Of a DNA stretch of 17,245 nucleotides, positions 7,307 to 13,889 are shown one piece after another. The translations under genes and the position numbers were made by a program. The stretch is taken from assembly GCA_002336725.1 (NCBI GenBank), contig DDEO01000163.1, positions 1 to 17,245 on the forward strand, written 5' to 3'. Every line of letters starts with the position of its first letter. Positions within the stretch are counted from its first letter, which is position 1. The notes beneath the pieces are model-generated. The model was given only the letters and a program-made list of their open reading frames with translations, was not told the origin of the DNA and ran no database searches. This DNA is from Bacteroidetes bacterium UBA1952 (GTDB taxonomy: Bacteria > Bacteroidota > Bacteroidia > Chitinophagales > Chitinophagaceae).

Positions 7307-7573
7307 TTACTTCATCAGGTCGGTTACGTAGGGCAGCAGGGCGAGTTGACGGGCTTTTTTGATAGCCTGGGCCACTTTACGCTGAAACTTCAGGGAGTTT
7401 CCGGTGATGCGGCGGGGCAGCATTTTGCCTTGGTCGTTGAGGAATTTTTTCAGAAATTCTGCGTCTTTGTAATCCACATAGCGGATACCCATTTTCTTGA
7501 AACGGCAGTATTTCTTCTGGCGGCGCTCCACACGGTTGGCGCTCATAAACTTAATATCTGGACGTGGTGCCAT
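7307..7573 (-). CDS. rpsR: 30S ribosomal protein S18
   Basis: An 88-residue protein with the S18 core: KYCRFKKMGIRYVDYKDAEFLKKFL, then GKMLPRRITGNSLKFQRKVAQAIKKARQLALLPY. S18 forms a heterodimer with S6 on the 30S platform and contacts 16S rRNA. The N-terminal cysteine positions seen in zinc-binding S18 versions are largely absent (a single Cys at about 23). The gene sits 30 bases after rpsF, and co-transcription is expected. The annotation is unambiguous. Confidence 0.98.
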   Translation of the reverse strand: MAPRPDIKFMSANRVERRQKKYCRFKKMGIRYVDYKDAEFLKKFLNDQGKMLPRRITGNSLKFQRKVAQAIKKARQLALLPYVTDLMK

Positions 7574-7603
7574 GGTCGTTTTTCTCTTTTCAGAATAAAG
7601 GAA

Positions 7604-8044
7604 TTACTGCGCGTTGGCAGCGGTTTCTTCGGTTTGTGCAACCTGCTGTTCGGTCGAAGCAGCGTTGGACGTTTCAACAACGGGCGCTTCAGCCGGCTTC
7701 TCAGAAGCTTTGCGGCGGCGACGGTCGTTATACGCAAGCGCATGCTTGTCGAGACGGGTAATCATGTGGCGCATGATGTTTTCGTCGCGGTTCATCTGGA
7801 TTTCCAGCTTCGCGTTCACGTCTGTGGGCGCGTCATACTGGAGCAGCCAGTACAGACCGGTGGTCTTTTTCTGAATCGGGTAGGCCATGCTACGCATACC
7901 CCAAGGCTCCTGGTGGGAGAGGGTGCCGCCGTTGGCGGTGATGAAGTCGCTAAACTTCTTTTGAGCATTGCGGAACTCTTCGTCGGCCAGAACTGGCGTG
8001 AAGATAACCACCAGCTCATAGCTCATCAGGTTGGATGTTGCCAT
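7604..8044 (-). CDS. rpsF: 30S ribosomal protein S6
   Basis: A 146-residue S6. The ferredoxin-like core begins SYELVVIFTPVLADEEF and includes GGTLSHQEPWGMRSMAYPIQKKTTGLYWLLQYDAP and the final strand ending ENIMRHMITRLDKHALAYNDRRRR. A low-complexity Ala/Glu/Gln/Thr tail (about 112-146) is longer than in most S6 proteins; such acidic tails vary between lineages. It is the first gene of rpsF-rpsR-rplI and partners S18 in the small subunit. The start could be 8044 or the ATG at 8026 (MSYEL), which matches the family start better. A good promoter lies about 100 bases upstream, leaving a structured leader. Confidence 0.97.
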   Translation of the reverse strand: MATSNLMSYELVVIFTPVLADEEFRNAQKKFSDFITANGGTLSHQEPWGMRSMAYPIQKKTTGLYWLLQYDAPTDVNAKLEIQMNRDENIMRHMITRLDKHALAYNDRRRRKASEKPAEAPVVETSNAASTEQQVAQTEETAANAQ

Positions 8045-8142
8045 TAAAAAAGGTTTGAGTGATAAATAAATCCCGCACGCCCGGCTGCAACTTTGGGCAA
8101 TTCCGGAAAAATCCCGGAAAGGGCCGGTCGGTTTTGGGTGCG
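8045..8142 (-). promoter_or_regulatory. rpsF: Structured leader of rpsF, possible S6:S18 autoregulatory RNA
   Basis: Between the -7 box and the start codon the minus-strand RNA could fold into a closing helix: CGCACCC at 8142-8136 with GGG-cg-TGCG at 8082-8074. Inside it, CCGG-gatttttCCGG and GCCC...GGGC hairpins are possible. In many bacteria S6:S18 represses its own mRNA through a leader element with a conserved CCG. CCG triplets are present here, but I could not confirm the consensus. Confidence 0.3.
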
Positions 8143-8150
8143 CAAAAGTA
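8143..8150 (-). promoter_or_regulatory. -7 box of the rpsF operon
   Basis: TACTTTTG, followed by CGC, on the minus strand matches TAnnTTTG exactly, 99 bases before the ATG at 8044. A -33 TTG is not evident. Confidence 0.6.
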
Positions 8151-8402
8151 CGGAAAAAGTATTTGAAATAAAAGTATCACAAAAATAGATAAAAATCCAT
8201 CATGCCTGAGGCTGCTTTTAAATCTTCCTTTCTAAAGGCATAGGCAAGCCATCGTAAAAGACAAAACCTTGAAAGGATATTTGCAAAAAAATCCTTTTCA
8301 AAGAGATGATAAAGGGTTTTTTTGCAGAATGCCCAGGCTGGATGCCGCATCTTTGCGATGCCGCCGGACGCGGACTGCCCAGTTTTTTTGCAGCATGACA
8401 CC
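8151..8402. other. Upstream region of the BatA-like gene
   Basis: This is the divergent gap between the rpsF promoter and the BatA-like gene. It contains a hairpin at 8269-8301 (TTGAAAGGAT with ATCCTTTTCAA, one bulge). A weak candidate promoter for the plus-strand gene is TTTG at 8321 with CATCTTTG at 8348-8355; its 23-base spacer is longer than the usual 19-20. Nothing coding was seen. Confidence 0.35.
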
Positions 8403-9431
8403 ATGGAAATACCGGCATTTTTAGAAACCCTCAAAGACCTGGCCCCGGCGGGCTGGCAACTGGCCGCGCCCGAAGCCCTGCTGCTGCTGCTATTGCTGCC
8501 CGTGTTGGGATGGGTGCGGCGCAGCGCCGTCAGGAAGCGGCCCGCGCTGCGTCTTTCTACCACGGCGGCGTTGCGGAATGTGTCGCCGCCGTTGCGGGTG
8601 CGGGCCGAAAAATGGCTGCCGCTGCTACACAGTCTGGCCCTCATCGGCCTTATCATCGCTCTGGCGCGTCCGCAGCAACACAACGTTACCGAATACATTG
8701 AAAGCGAAGGCATAGACATCGTGCTGGCCATAGACGTTTCCGGTTCTATGCTGGCCGAAGACCTAAAGCCCAACCGCTTGGAAGCCGCCAAGCAGGTAGC
8801 CGCCGAGTTTATCAATATGCGCCCCGCCGACCGCATCGGACTGGTGATTTTTTCGGGCGAGAGTTTTACACAATCGCCCGCCACGATGGACCGCAATGCG
8901 CTGCTGCAAAGCCTGGATGCACTGCGCGCCGGCGGTATGTTGCAGGACGGCACCGCCATTGGCGACGGGCTGGCAACGGCCGTGGACCGCGTGCGCAGCG
9001 GCGGCAAAAGCAAGGTGGTGGTGCTGATGACCGACGGCGTAAACAACCGCGAACACATCTCGCCCGGCACGGCACTCCAAATTGCAAAGACGTTTGGCGT
9101 GCGGGTTTATACGATTGGCATTGGCACGACGGGAACAGCGATGGTGAGCATCCAAACGCCTTATGGCATTGAGAAGATTGCACAGCCTGTACAGATAGAC
9201 GAGCCACTCTTGCGCGAGATTGCTTCCGGCACAGGCGGGCGGTATTTCCGTGCGACGGACAACCAGTCGTTTTCGGCCATTTACGAGGATATTGACAAGC
9301 TGGAAAAGCAGAAAATAGAAACCACGACAGAGGAACACACGAAGGAATGGGCGTGGCCGTTTTTGTGGGTTGCGCTGGGGCTTGTGGTGTTGGAGTTGGG
9401 GGGAAGGTGGGGGTGGTTAAGAGGGGGGTAG
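8403..9431 (+). CDS. batA: BatA-like von Willebrand factor A domain membrane protein
   Basis: A 342-residue inner-membrane protein. Two N-terminal hydrophobic segments (about 24-38 and 73-88) precede a VWA domain (about 104-290) and a C-terminal hydrophobic helix (about 318-335). The metal-ion-dependent adhesion site is complete: D111-V-S113-G-S115, T184 and D211. This architecture is that of BatA of the Bacteroides aerotolerance (bat) operon, thought to work with a MoxR ATPase in assembling or protecting envelope proteins. The usual neighbours (moxR, a DUF58 protein, batB-E) are absent on both sides. The start at 8403 is preferred over 8322 because the extension is unlike the family and overlaps the candidate promoter. 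The last codons lie in a G-rich stretch that encodes GGRWGWLRGG. Confidence 0.85.
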   Translation: MEIPAFLETLKDLAPAGWQLAAPEALLLLLLLPVLGWVRRSAVRKRPALRLSTTAALRNVSPPLRVRAEKWLPLLHSLALIGLIIALARPQQHNVTEYIESEGIDIVLAIDVSGSMLAEDLKPNRLEAAKQVAAEFINMRPADRIGLVIFSGESFTQSPATMDRNALLQSLDALRAGGMLQDGTAIGDGLATAVDRVRSGGKSKVVVLMTDGVNNREHISPGTALQIAKTFGVRVYTIGIGTTGTAMVSIQTPYGIEKIAQPVQIDEPLLREIASGTGGRYFRATDNQSFSAIYEDIDKLEKQKIETTTEEHTKEWAWPFLWVALGLVVLELGGRWGWLRGG

Positions 9432-9475
9432 GGAGACGCTGCGCGTACAAGCGGGTTGCGCAAAAGACAAGAAAA

Positions 9476-9726
9476 TTCGGCTGTGTGTTAGAATGTATGA
9501 TGGTCGGAGAAATCCAGCAATGACGCGGGTTTGTTAGGTTTTGAGAGAAGCAAAAGAAGGTAAAAAGTCGCGTAAAGAAGTAGGAATAGAGCCATAAACC
9601 GAACCTGTGTCCTTACGAATCTGCTTTTTTGAGGAAAAAGAAGCCTTCTTTTTCCCACCAAACCCGCGCCCCTAAAGGTTTTTACCCGCTGCTTAGGCCC
9701 ATCATACATTTAAACACACAACCGAA
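9476..9726. mobile_element. Putative 251-bp MITE-like element with 28-bp terminal inverted repeats
   Basis: The left end 9476-9503 and right end 9699-9726 are inverted copies. Both run TTCGG, y, TGTGTGTT, two variable bases, AATGTATGATGG, with 25 of 28 positions matching. A second inverted pair lies inside (CGCGGGTTTG at 9524-9533, CAAACCCGCG at 9659-9668). A perfect 11-bp hairpin (9633-9655) lies near the inner right arm. No transposase is encoded and no clear target duplication is seen outside the arms, so a non-autonomous element or a large structured RNA are both possible. Confidence 0.5.
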
Positions 9727-9770
9727 AATTCTAAAACTTTAAAAAACAGAAAAATTGCGTAGTTCTACGC

Positions 9771-9801
9771 TTGCAAGGTTTGAAACTGCGACTAACATTT
9801 G
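9771..9801 (+). promoter_or_regulatory. Possible promoter for the DUF2272 gene
   Basis: TTG (9771-9773) is followed after exactly 19 bases by TAACATTTG (9793-9801). This resembles TTG-N19-TAnnTTTG with one extra base in the -7 element. The leader would be about 90 bases and would include the 9825-9845 palindrome. Confidence 0.35.
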
Positions 9802-9824
9802 TGCGGCTTTTAAGCGTAGCCAAG

Positions 9825-9845
9825 TAGGTAGTGACTCATTACCTA
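9825..9845. promoter_or_regulatory. 21-bp near-perfect palindrome, operator candidate
   Basis: TAGGTAGTGA, a central C, then TCATTACCTA: nine of ten symmetric pairs are complementary and the tenth is G-T. It ends 54 bases upstream of the DUF2272 gene and just downstream of its candidate promoter. That position fits a repressor site or an RNA hairpin in the leader. Confidence 0.5.
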
Positions 9846-9899
9846 TAAAAGTTCTTTTCTTTCCTCACGGTTTTTCTAACTCCCAAACCCACCAACCAC

Positions 9900-11393
9900 A
9901 TGTCCACCATTAAAAACACAATCGCTGAACTCGCTATTGCAGAGTGGAAAGCCTTCGGATCACATAACTACGAAGAGCATGACCTTGAAGGAAAGCAACT
10001 TGAGAATAAAGATGGTTATTACCAAATAGTAGGGAAATACTGGAAAGAAGGTCTCGGTATTAACCTTGACGGACGAAATACCGACCAGGCTTGGTCTGCC
10101 GCCTTTGTCTCATACATCATGCGCAAAGCAGGTCTTGGTAATCGCTTCCTCTATTCTGAAGCACACCGCGACTTTATTAATAAGTCTATCCAAAACAAGC
10201 TGGCTAACGACACTGCCCGCTCTTGGTGGGGCTATCGCCTCAATGAGGTTAAACCAGAAGTAGGCGACTTGATTTGCTATGGCCGTTTAGAAAAAGGCCC
10301 TAACGTGTCTTACGATTACAGACCCGATGGATACCCCGCCCACTCCGACATCGTTGTACGGGTAGAAGGCAATAAAGCATTTGTTATCGGTGGAAACGTC
10401 TCGCACAGCGTAACCCAGAAAACCCTCCACCTGAATGCTAACGGCTACCTTGACGATACCCAAAAGCCTTGGTTCGTTATCCTTAAAAACCGAATAGAGG
10501 ATGCACCAGCAGTAGAACCCGCAGCAGCAATAGCAGTAACCGCCGTCCCAACAGTAAAAACCAATACCAGTTATAGTGAGCAATGGCTTAGACGCGCATT
10601 AGAAATAACCGGCGACTTTGAAACCAGTGGTGACCCCTTCGGCGGTGTTACGGGCGATTTTGATGGTATGGGTGTCTCCTGCGGCGTTTTGCAATGGAAT
10701 ATTGGGTCTGACTCCCTGCAACCGCTTATCAGAAAAGCAGGTGTACAAACAGTTTACAAATACATGCCCAACTACGGAAAAGATTTCTGGATAGCGTGTA
10801 ATTCCCCAAAAGCAGAAGGCCTTACAATCGTCCGCCACTGGCATCAAAACGGTAAACTCAATAAGCTCGCCAAAGCCGAACTCTCTAAACTCATGGCCAG
10901 CCCCGAACTCGTTTCTATCCAGATGGATGCTGCACGAGAAGACGGCAACAAAGCTTATGAACTTGCCAATACTTGGGCTAAAGAAATGAGAAGCGCAACA
11001 ACCGCTTCCCTTCAAGAATTCTGCTGGTTTTTTGACCTCGTCGTGCTTAACGGCGGACTTAAAGGCGTAACCTCACAGCAGGTAAAAGCTTTTTGTGATG
11101 CCAAATCAGATTCCCAGTTGAGGGCAGAAATATCCAATTGGATAAAAACTTACCCCGCTCACGTTACAGAAGCAGGCAAGCATATTGAAACATTTCAAAT
11201 GAAAGATGCCCAGAGCAATGCTTCCCTATGGGCAGCCGGAGTACCTAATGGAGACCTCTCCCTCTTCGCTCTCAGCTATTTGCGTGCTCAAAAATCAAGG
11301 CCCCAGTTTCAACTGGTAACCATGAACCGAAAAGGCACCCTTGCGCTGTGCAAAGGCACTGTAAACGGAGAGTTGGATGAATTCAGCTTCTAA
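9900..11393 (+). CDS. DUF2272 protein with C-terminal putative peptidoglycan-hydrolase domain
   Basis: A 497-residue two-domain protein. Residues about 1-195 match the DUF2272 pattern: an early AWSAAFVSYIMRKAG segment, YSEAHRDFI, and a later PAHSDIVV with GGN. This looks like a papain-type cysteine-peptidase fold related to CHAP/NlpC amidases, but Ala-Trp-Ser occupies the expected Cys-helix start, so catalysis is doubtful. A Pro/Ala/Val linker (about 200-222) leads to a helical domain with ITGDFETSGDPFGGVTGDFDGMGVSCGVLQWNIG. Its Glu and GVLQWN-like motif resemble lysozyme-superfamily hydrolases, by inference only. There is no signal peptide, so export would need a dedicated route, or the protein acts as an endolysin or effector. 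The gene looks AT-richer than its neighbours. Confidence 0.65.
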   Translation: MSTIKNTIAELAIAEWKAFGSHNYEEHDLEGKQLENKDGYYQIVGKYWKEGLGINLDGRNTDQAWSAAFVSYIMRKAGLGNRFLYSEAHRDFINKSIQNKLANDTARSWWGYRLNEVKPEVGDLICYGRLEKGPNVSYDYRPDGYPAHSDIVVRVEGNKAFVIGGNVSHSVTQKTLHLNANGYLDDTQKPWFVILKNRIEDAPAVEPAAAIAVTAVPTVKTNTSYSEQWLRRALEITGDFETSGDPFGGVTGDFDGMGVSCGVLQWNIGSDSLQPLIRKAGVQTVYKYMPNYGKDFWIACNSPKAEGLTIVRHWHQNGKLNKLAKAELSKLMASPELVSIQMDAAREDGNKAYELANTWAKEMRSATTASLQEFCWFFDLVVLNGGLKGVTSQQVKAFCDAKSDSQLRAEISNWIKTYPAHVTEAGKHIETFQMKDAQSNASLWAAGVPNGDLSLFALSYLRAQKSRPQFQLVTMNRKGTLALCKGTVNGELDEFSF

Positions 11394-11418
11394 CCCCACT
11401 GCGCCAATCCCAAAATCC

Positions 11419-11586
11419 CACGCGGAAATCTCCCATCTCCACGCGGAAATTTCCCATCCCCACAAGAAAAACTTCCATTCCCACCCGGAAATTTCTTCCC
11501 GCCACGCGGAAATGCCCTATTTCCGCATGGAAATATTCCCCCACCACGCGGAAATCTTCCCTCTCCACACGGAAATATCTTCTTCC
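11419..11586. repeat. Eight tandem 21-bp repeats
   Basis: Eight contiguous units start at 11419, 11440, 11461, 11482, 11503, 11524, 11545 and 11566. The consensus is CACGCGGAAATNTTCCCNYC, plus one base. The third unit is the most divergent. Because 21 is a multiple of three the array stays open on both strands, reading as His-Ala-Glu-Ile-Ser-type heptads on the plus strand (possible frame 11377-11676, overlapping both neighbouring genes). It fills the gap between the DUF2272 gene and the next gene. It may be a DNA or RNA element, or a translated repeat peptide. Confidence 0.85.
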
Positions 11587-11608
11587 CTTTTAAAAATTCT
11601 TTCTCCTC

Positions 11609-12292
11609 ATGGCGAACCTCTTCACGCCCCAAACCGACACTGGCAAAACCCCTTGGCTCAAGAATTTTGCCGATAAGCTGAATGTGTATGCCCCGCGCTA
11701 TGGTATCCTTACCGCCGAAGTAACCGACGCGGTAAACACCGCCGTTGATTGGGCCTTCCGTATGGATGTTTCCAACAAGGTAACGAATTACAAAGGCAGC
11801 ATTGTGCAGTGGAAAAACTTTCTGCGCGATGGCGCGCCGGTGGGTGCGGTGGTAACCATGCCTACTGCGCCTGTACTGGGTACGGCCCCTACGGCTACGG
11901 CCCCCGGCGGCTTTGCCCGCATGGCGGCCCTTGCCAAACGCATTAAAGCACATCCGGCTTATTCCAGAGCTGATGGTCTTGATTTGGGTATTGAAGGGCC
12001 GGCTGCCGATGTGCTGGACATGGACAGCCAGAAGCCTCAAATTGTGGTAAAGGCGGGAACGGGCGGACATCCCAAATTTGGCTGGACGCTGGGCAAAATG
12101 GGCGGCCTCAATGTGTATAAAGATGAAGGAACGGGCTATCGTTTTTATGCCCGCGACAATCACCCTGATTATGAAGACACGGCTCCGTTGCCCGCGAACG
12201 CAGCTACGTGGAAATACAAGTTCATCTACGTGGTGGGCGACGAGGAAGTAGGGCAGTTTTCCGACCCCGTTGTGGTGCGCGTGGGGCAGTAA
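11609..12292 (+). CDS. Conserved hypothetical protein with FN3-like C-terminal domain
   Basis: A 227-residue protein without signal peptide or membrane segment. The N-terminal about 70 residues are helical (WLKNFADKLNVYAPRYGI...). A Pro/Thr/Ala-rich linker of GTAPTATAPGG type (about 85-102) follows, then a helix with FARMAALAKRIKAHPAYS. The C-terminal about 95 residues are beta-rich (GWTLGKMGGLNVYKDEGTGYRFYARDNHPDYEDTAPLPA...WKYKFIYVVGDEEVGQFSDPVVVRV) and look like a fibronectin-type-III sandwich. I recognise the overall pattern as a family of bacterial hypotheticals of unknown function. It lies directly after the 21-bp array and DUF2272 gene on the same strand, so joint transcription is likely. 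A hairpin repeat that could terminate the transcript follows. Confidence 0.6.
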   Translation: MANLFTPQTDTGKTPWLKNFADKLNVYAPRYGILTAEVTDAVNTAVDWAFRMDVSNKVTNYKGSIVQWKNFLRDGAPVGAVVTMPTAPVLGTAPTATAPGGFARMAALAKRIKAHPAYSRADGLDLGIEGPAADVLDMDSQKPQIVVKAGTGGHPKFGWTLGKMGGLNVYKDEGTGYRFYARDNHPDYEDTAPLPANAATWKYKFIYVVGDEEVGQFSDPVVVRVGQ

Positions 12293-12310
12293 GGAAGGAG
12301 AATAATACAG

Positions 12311-12348
12311 GAACACCCGTCAGGTTTTTAGAAACCTAACGGGTGTTC
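12311..12348 (+). terminator. Terminator-like hairpin of a Bacteroidota repeat type
   Basis: GAACACCCGT and ACGGGTGTTC form a 10-bp stem. It is extended, past a C/A mismatch, by AGGTTT/AAACCT, with a TTAG loop. It lies 19 bases after the stop codon of the FN3-like gene. The CCCGTcAGGTTT core with its inverted partner is, from general familiarity, a recurring intergenic repeat in Bacteroidota. No long T-run follows. Confidence 0.6.
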
Positions 12349-12472
12349 TTGCGTACGGGATAGTGGAGGCATTGTTTGAGCCGCGCAAAAAGCAGTGGCG
12401 CGCGGCGCGTGCCGAAAGCCCGCACTACCTGCTCGGCGTAGGTTCCCGCCTTCGTCACAATTCTCCTGCTTT

Positions 12473-13186
12473 CTAAAAAGCCACAAAAGCCCGCATTTGC
12501 GCTAAAATCTTCGCGGTTTGTTGCGCCGCAAAATCCCGTTCCAAATGGCCGGAAATCCATTCTTCTCCATACGGATTCAGGAGCAGGGCGGAAAACTTTT
12601 CCCGCAGATATTCCCGTACGCGCGCAGGTGCTTCGTGGCATTCTTCCCAAACGGAAGTTCTGTTGTTCAGCACATAAACAAGGTCTTCAAAATCGGCACT
12701 GGTTCTGCCGTCGTTTTGGCCGCGTCCGGCGAAGGCTTCCCACTTGGAAGCCAGAAAATAAGGCGCGGTAAAAATCCGAATGACGACATCCCCGGAAAGC
12801 GGATACACCACTGCATTCGCAAAGCCTTCGGCATACCAGCGGTTGCGAAAGCCCAGCAGATTGCTGTTTACAGGCATCACATCCACCACCAATCCGCTGA
12901 AAAGGTAGCGGCACATAATGCCCGATTCCCTATCGTTGGAAAAGCCTTTTTGGCGCAGGTACGCTTCTATGTCTGCGTATTCCTGATGCGCTTTGTTGTC
13001 TTCCCCAACCGATACGGGCACAATTAAATCTACGTCTTTGGTAGGGCGCACTTCTTCGGCAGCGGCAGGGTGTGTTGCGTAGAGCGAAACGGTAGCACCA
13101 CCCACAAAAACCGCTTTTTCCCGCAGGTTGCCCAGTGCGGCATACACGGCGGCAAGGCGCGCCAGATTAAGTTGGTGTGCGTTCAA
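12473..13186 (-). CDS. Nucleotidyltransferase, AbiEii-like putative toxin
   Basis: A 237-residue protein of the DNA polymerase beta-type nucleotidyltransferase superfamily. The active-site signature is present: FVGG at 27-30, D51-x-D53 in TKDVDLIV, and a third acidic residue at D102 (LVVDVMPV). A later K148-W-E segment in FLASKWEAFAGRG resembles the conserved lysine region of AbiEii/type IV toxins, which modify tRNA or use nucleotides in host growth arrest. It is the second gene of a two-gene unit and overlaps the winged-helix gene by 20 bases (13167-13186), so translation is probably coupled. The antitoxin-first order matches AbiE. A plain nucleotidyltransferase without toxicity remains possible. 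Confidence 0.7.
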   Translation of the reverse strand: MNAHQLNLARLAAVYAALGNLREKAVFVGGATVSLYATHPAAAEEVRPTKDVDLIVPVSVGEDNKAHQEYADIEAYLRQKGFSNDRESGIMCRYLFSGLVVDVMPVNSNLLGFRNRWYAEGFANAVVYPLSGDVVIRIFTAPYFLASKWEAFAGRGQNDGRTSADFEDLVYVLNNRTSVWEECHEAPARVREYLREKFSALLLNPYGEEWISGHLERDFAAQQTAKILAQMRAFVAF

Positions 13187-13691
13187 GGCTCAAAAGTTGG
13201 GTAAGCATTTCATAGGCATACGCTTTTTCCCGGCTTCTGCCGATGCGCAAAACATCCACGAGTGCCAGCGCATAATACAGATTTACATCTGCCGGAATAA
13301 AACGGGGAAGTGCCTCATAAAGCGGAGCAATAGCCGTTCCGCGCACAACACCTTCTGCCGCAGGCCAAACAAACGTTTCTGCAACCACAAATTCATCCCG
13401 GATAAGCGGGTGCGACAAAGCCGTAGGAACGCCCCGCGTGGGCGCGCCCGGCCTCGCCGGAAATACAAAGGGCAACCCGAAGCGCAGGAACTCCAGAAAG
13501 CTTTTAAGCGCCACCTTGTTCTCCAGAGTAATAAGGCCAGAGTAGCGGCTGCGCTGAAGAGACTTGGACGTTTCGGACACAGAAATGCCAATACCACGTG
13601 CCAAATCCGGCAGTGAAAAATACTCCCGAAAAAGCGCGAACTTCAAAAGCACGACCACATCCTGCGGACGCATCCCATTGTGAACTTGCAT
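13167..13691 (-). CDS. Winged-helix regulator, putative antitoxin partner
   Basis: A 174-residue protein. An N-terminal helix-turn-helix (about 7-58: FSLPDLARGIGISVSETSKSLQRSRYSGLI) resembles MarR/GntR-like winged helices. It is followed by FGLPFVFPARPGAPTRGVPTALS and a later RGTAIAPLYEALP motif, which I recognise as conserved in this family but whose role is unknown. It lies upstream of, and overlaps, the nucleotidyltransferase, and probably represses its own promoter; a palindrome sits at the -33 position. The -7 box ends 5 bases before the ATG at 13691. The mRNA may therefore be nearly leaderless, or translation may start at 13673 (MRPQD), which matches the family better. Confidence 0.65.
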   Translation of the reverse strand: MQVHNGMRPQDVVVLLKFALFREYFSLPDLARGIGISVSETSKSLQRSRYSGLITLENKVALKSFLEFLRFGLPFVFPARPGAPTRGVPTALSHPLIRDEFVVAETFVWPAAEGVVRGTAIAPLYEALPRFIPADVNLYYALALVDVLRIGRSREKAYAYEMLTQLLSLERTPT

Positions 13692-13695
13692 GGAA

Positions 13696-13731
13696 CAAAT
13701 GTACGCGTTTCTGTTTTCTGATTTGGAAATC
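13696..13731 (-). promoter_or_regulatory. Promoter and operator candidate of the winged-helix/nucleotidyltransferase pair
   Basis: TACATTTG on the minus strand (13696-13703) is an exact -7 match. The inverted repeat GATTT-gg-AAATC (13720-13731) covers the place expected for the -33 element, as for an autorepressor site. GTTTC and GAAAC flank it more loosely. Confidence 0.5.
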
Positions 13732-13889
13732 GGAAACGGGGTTATTTATCTCTTGCTCCATTTTTCGCAATTCAGAACAGCGGCGGCGCGCAGCAAAGCC
13801 GAAAGCCCGACCCGTACCCCGACGTAAGGAGGGGGAAGGGGCACGCCCCAATAATTAATTAAAAAAAGAAACCCGCAAATCCAACCCGC

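Larger units (their letters stand above)
9432..9899. other. Intergenic region with inverted-repeat element and palindromic operator candidate
   Basis: This 468-base gap is almost filled by the 9476-9726 inverted-repeat element. It is followed by a short hairpin (GCGTAG-tt-CTACGC, 9757-9770), a possible promoter and the 21-bp palindrome at 9825-9845. A 73-codon minus-strand open frame (9488-9709) lies entirely inside the inverted-repeat element and is probably not a gene. Confidence 0.5.

Noticed and set aside
9488..9709. 73-codon minus-strand open frame with a hydrophobic stretch
   Set aside because: It lies wholly within the inverted-repeat element, its ends are the arms themselves, and there is no promoter or family resemblance.
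11419..11586. CRISPR array
   Set aside because: The repeats are contiguous 21-mers with no unique spacers and no cas genes nearby.
11390..12316. 308-codon minus-strand open frame covering the 21-bp array and the FN3-like gene
   Set aside because: It is open because the repeat unit is a multiple of three. The plus-strand gene has plausible domain structure and the minus reading is Gly/Arg-rich without family features.
12336..12472. Possible remnant of a gene downstream of the nucleotidyltransferase
   Set aside because: The open frame here overlaps the nucleotidyltransferase in another phase and ends in repeat sequence; no recognisable protein.
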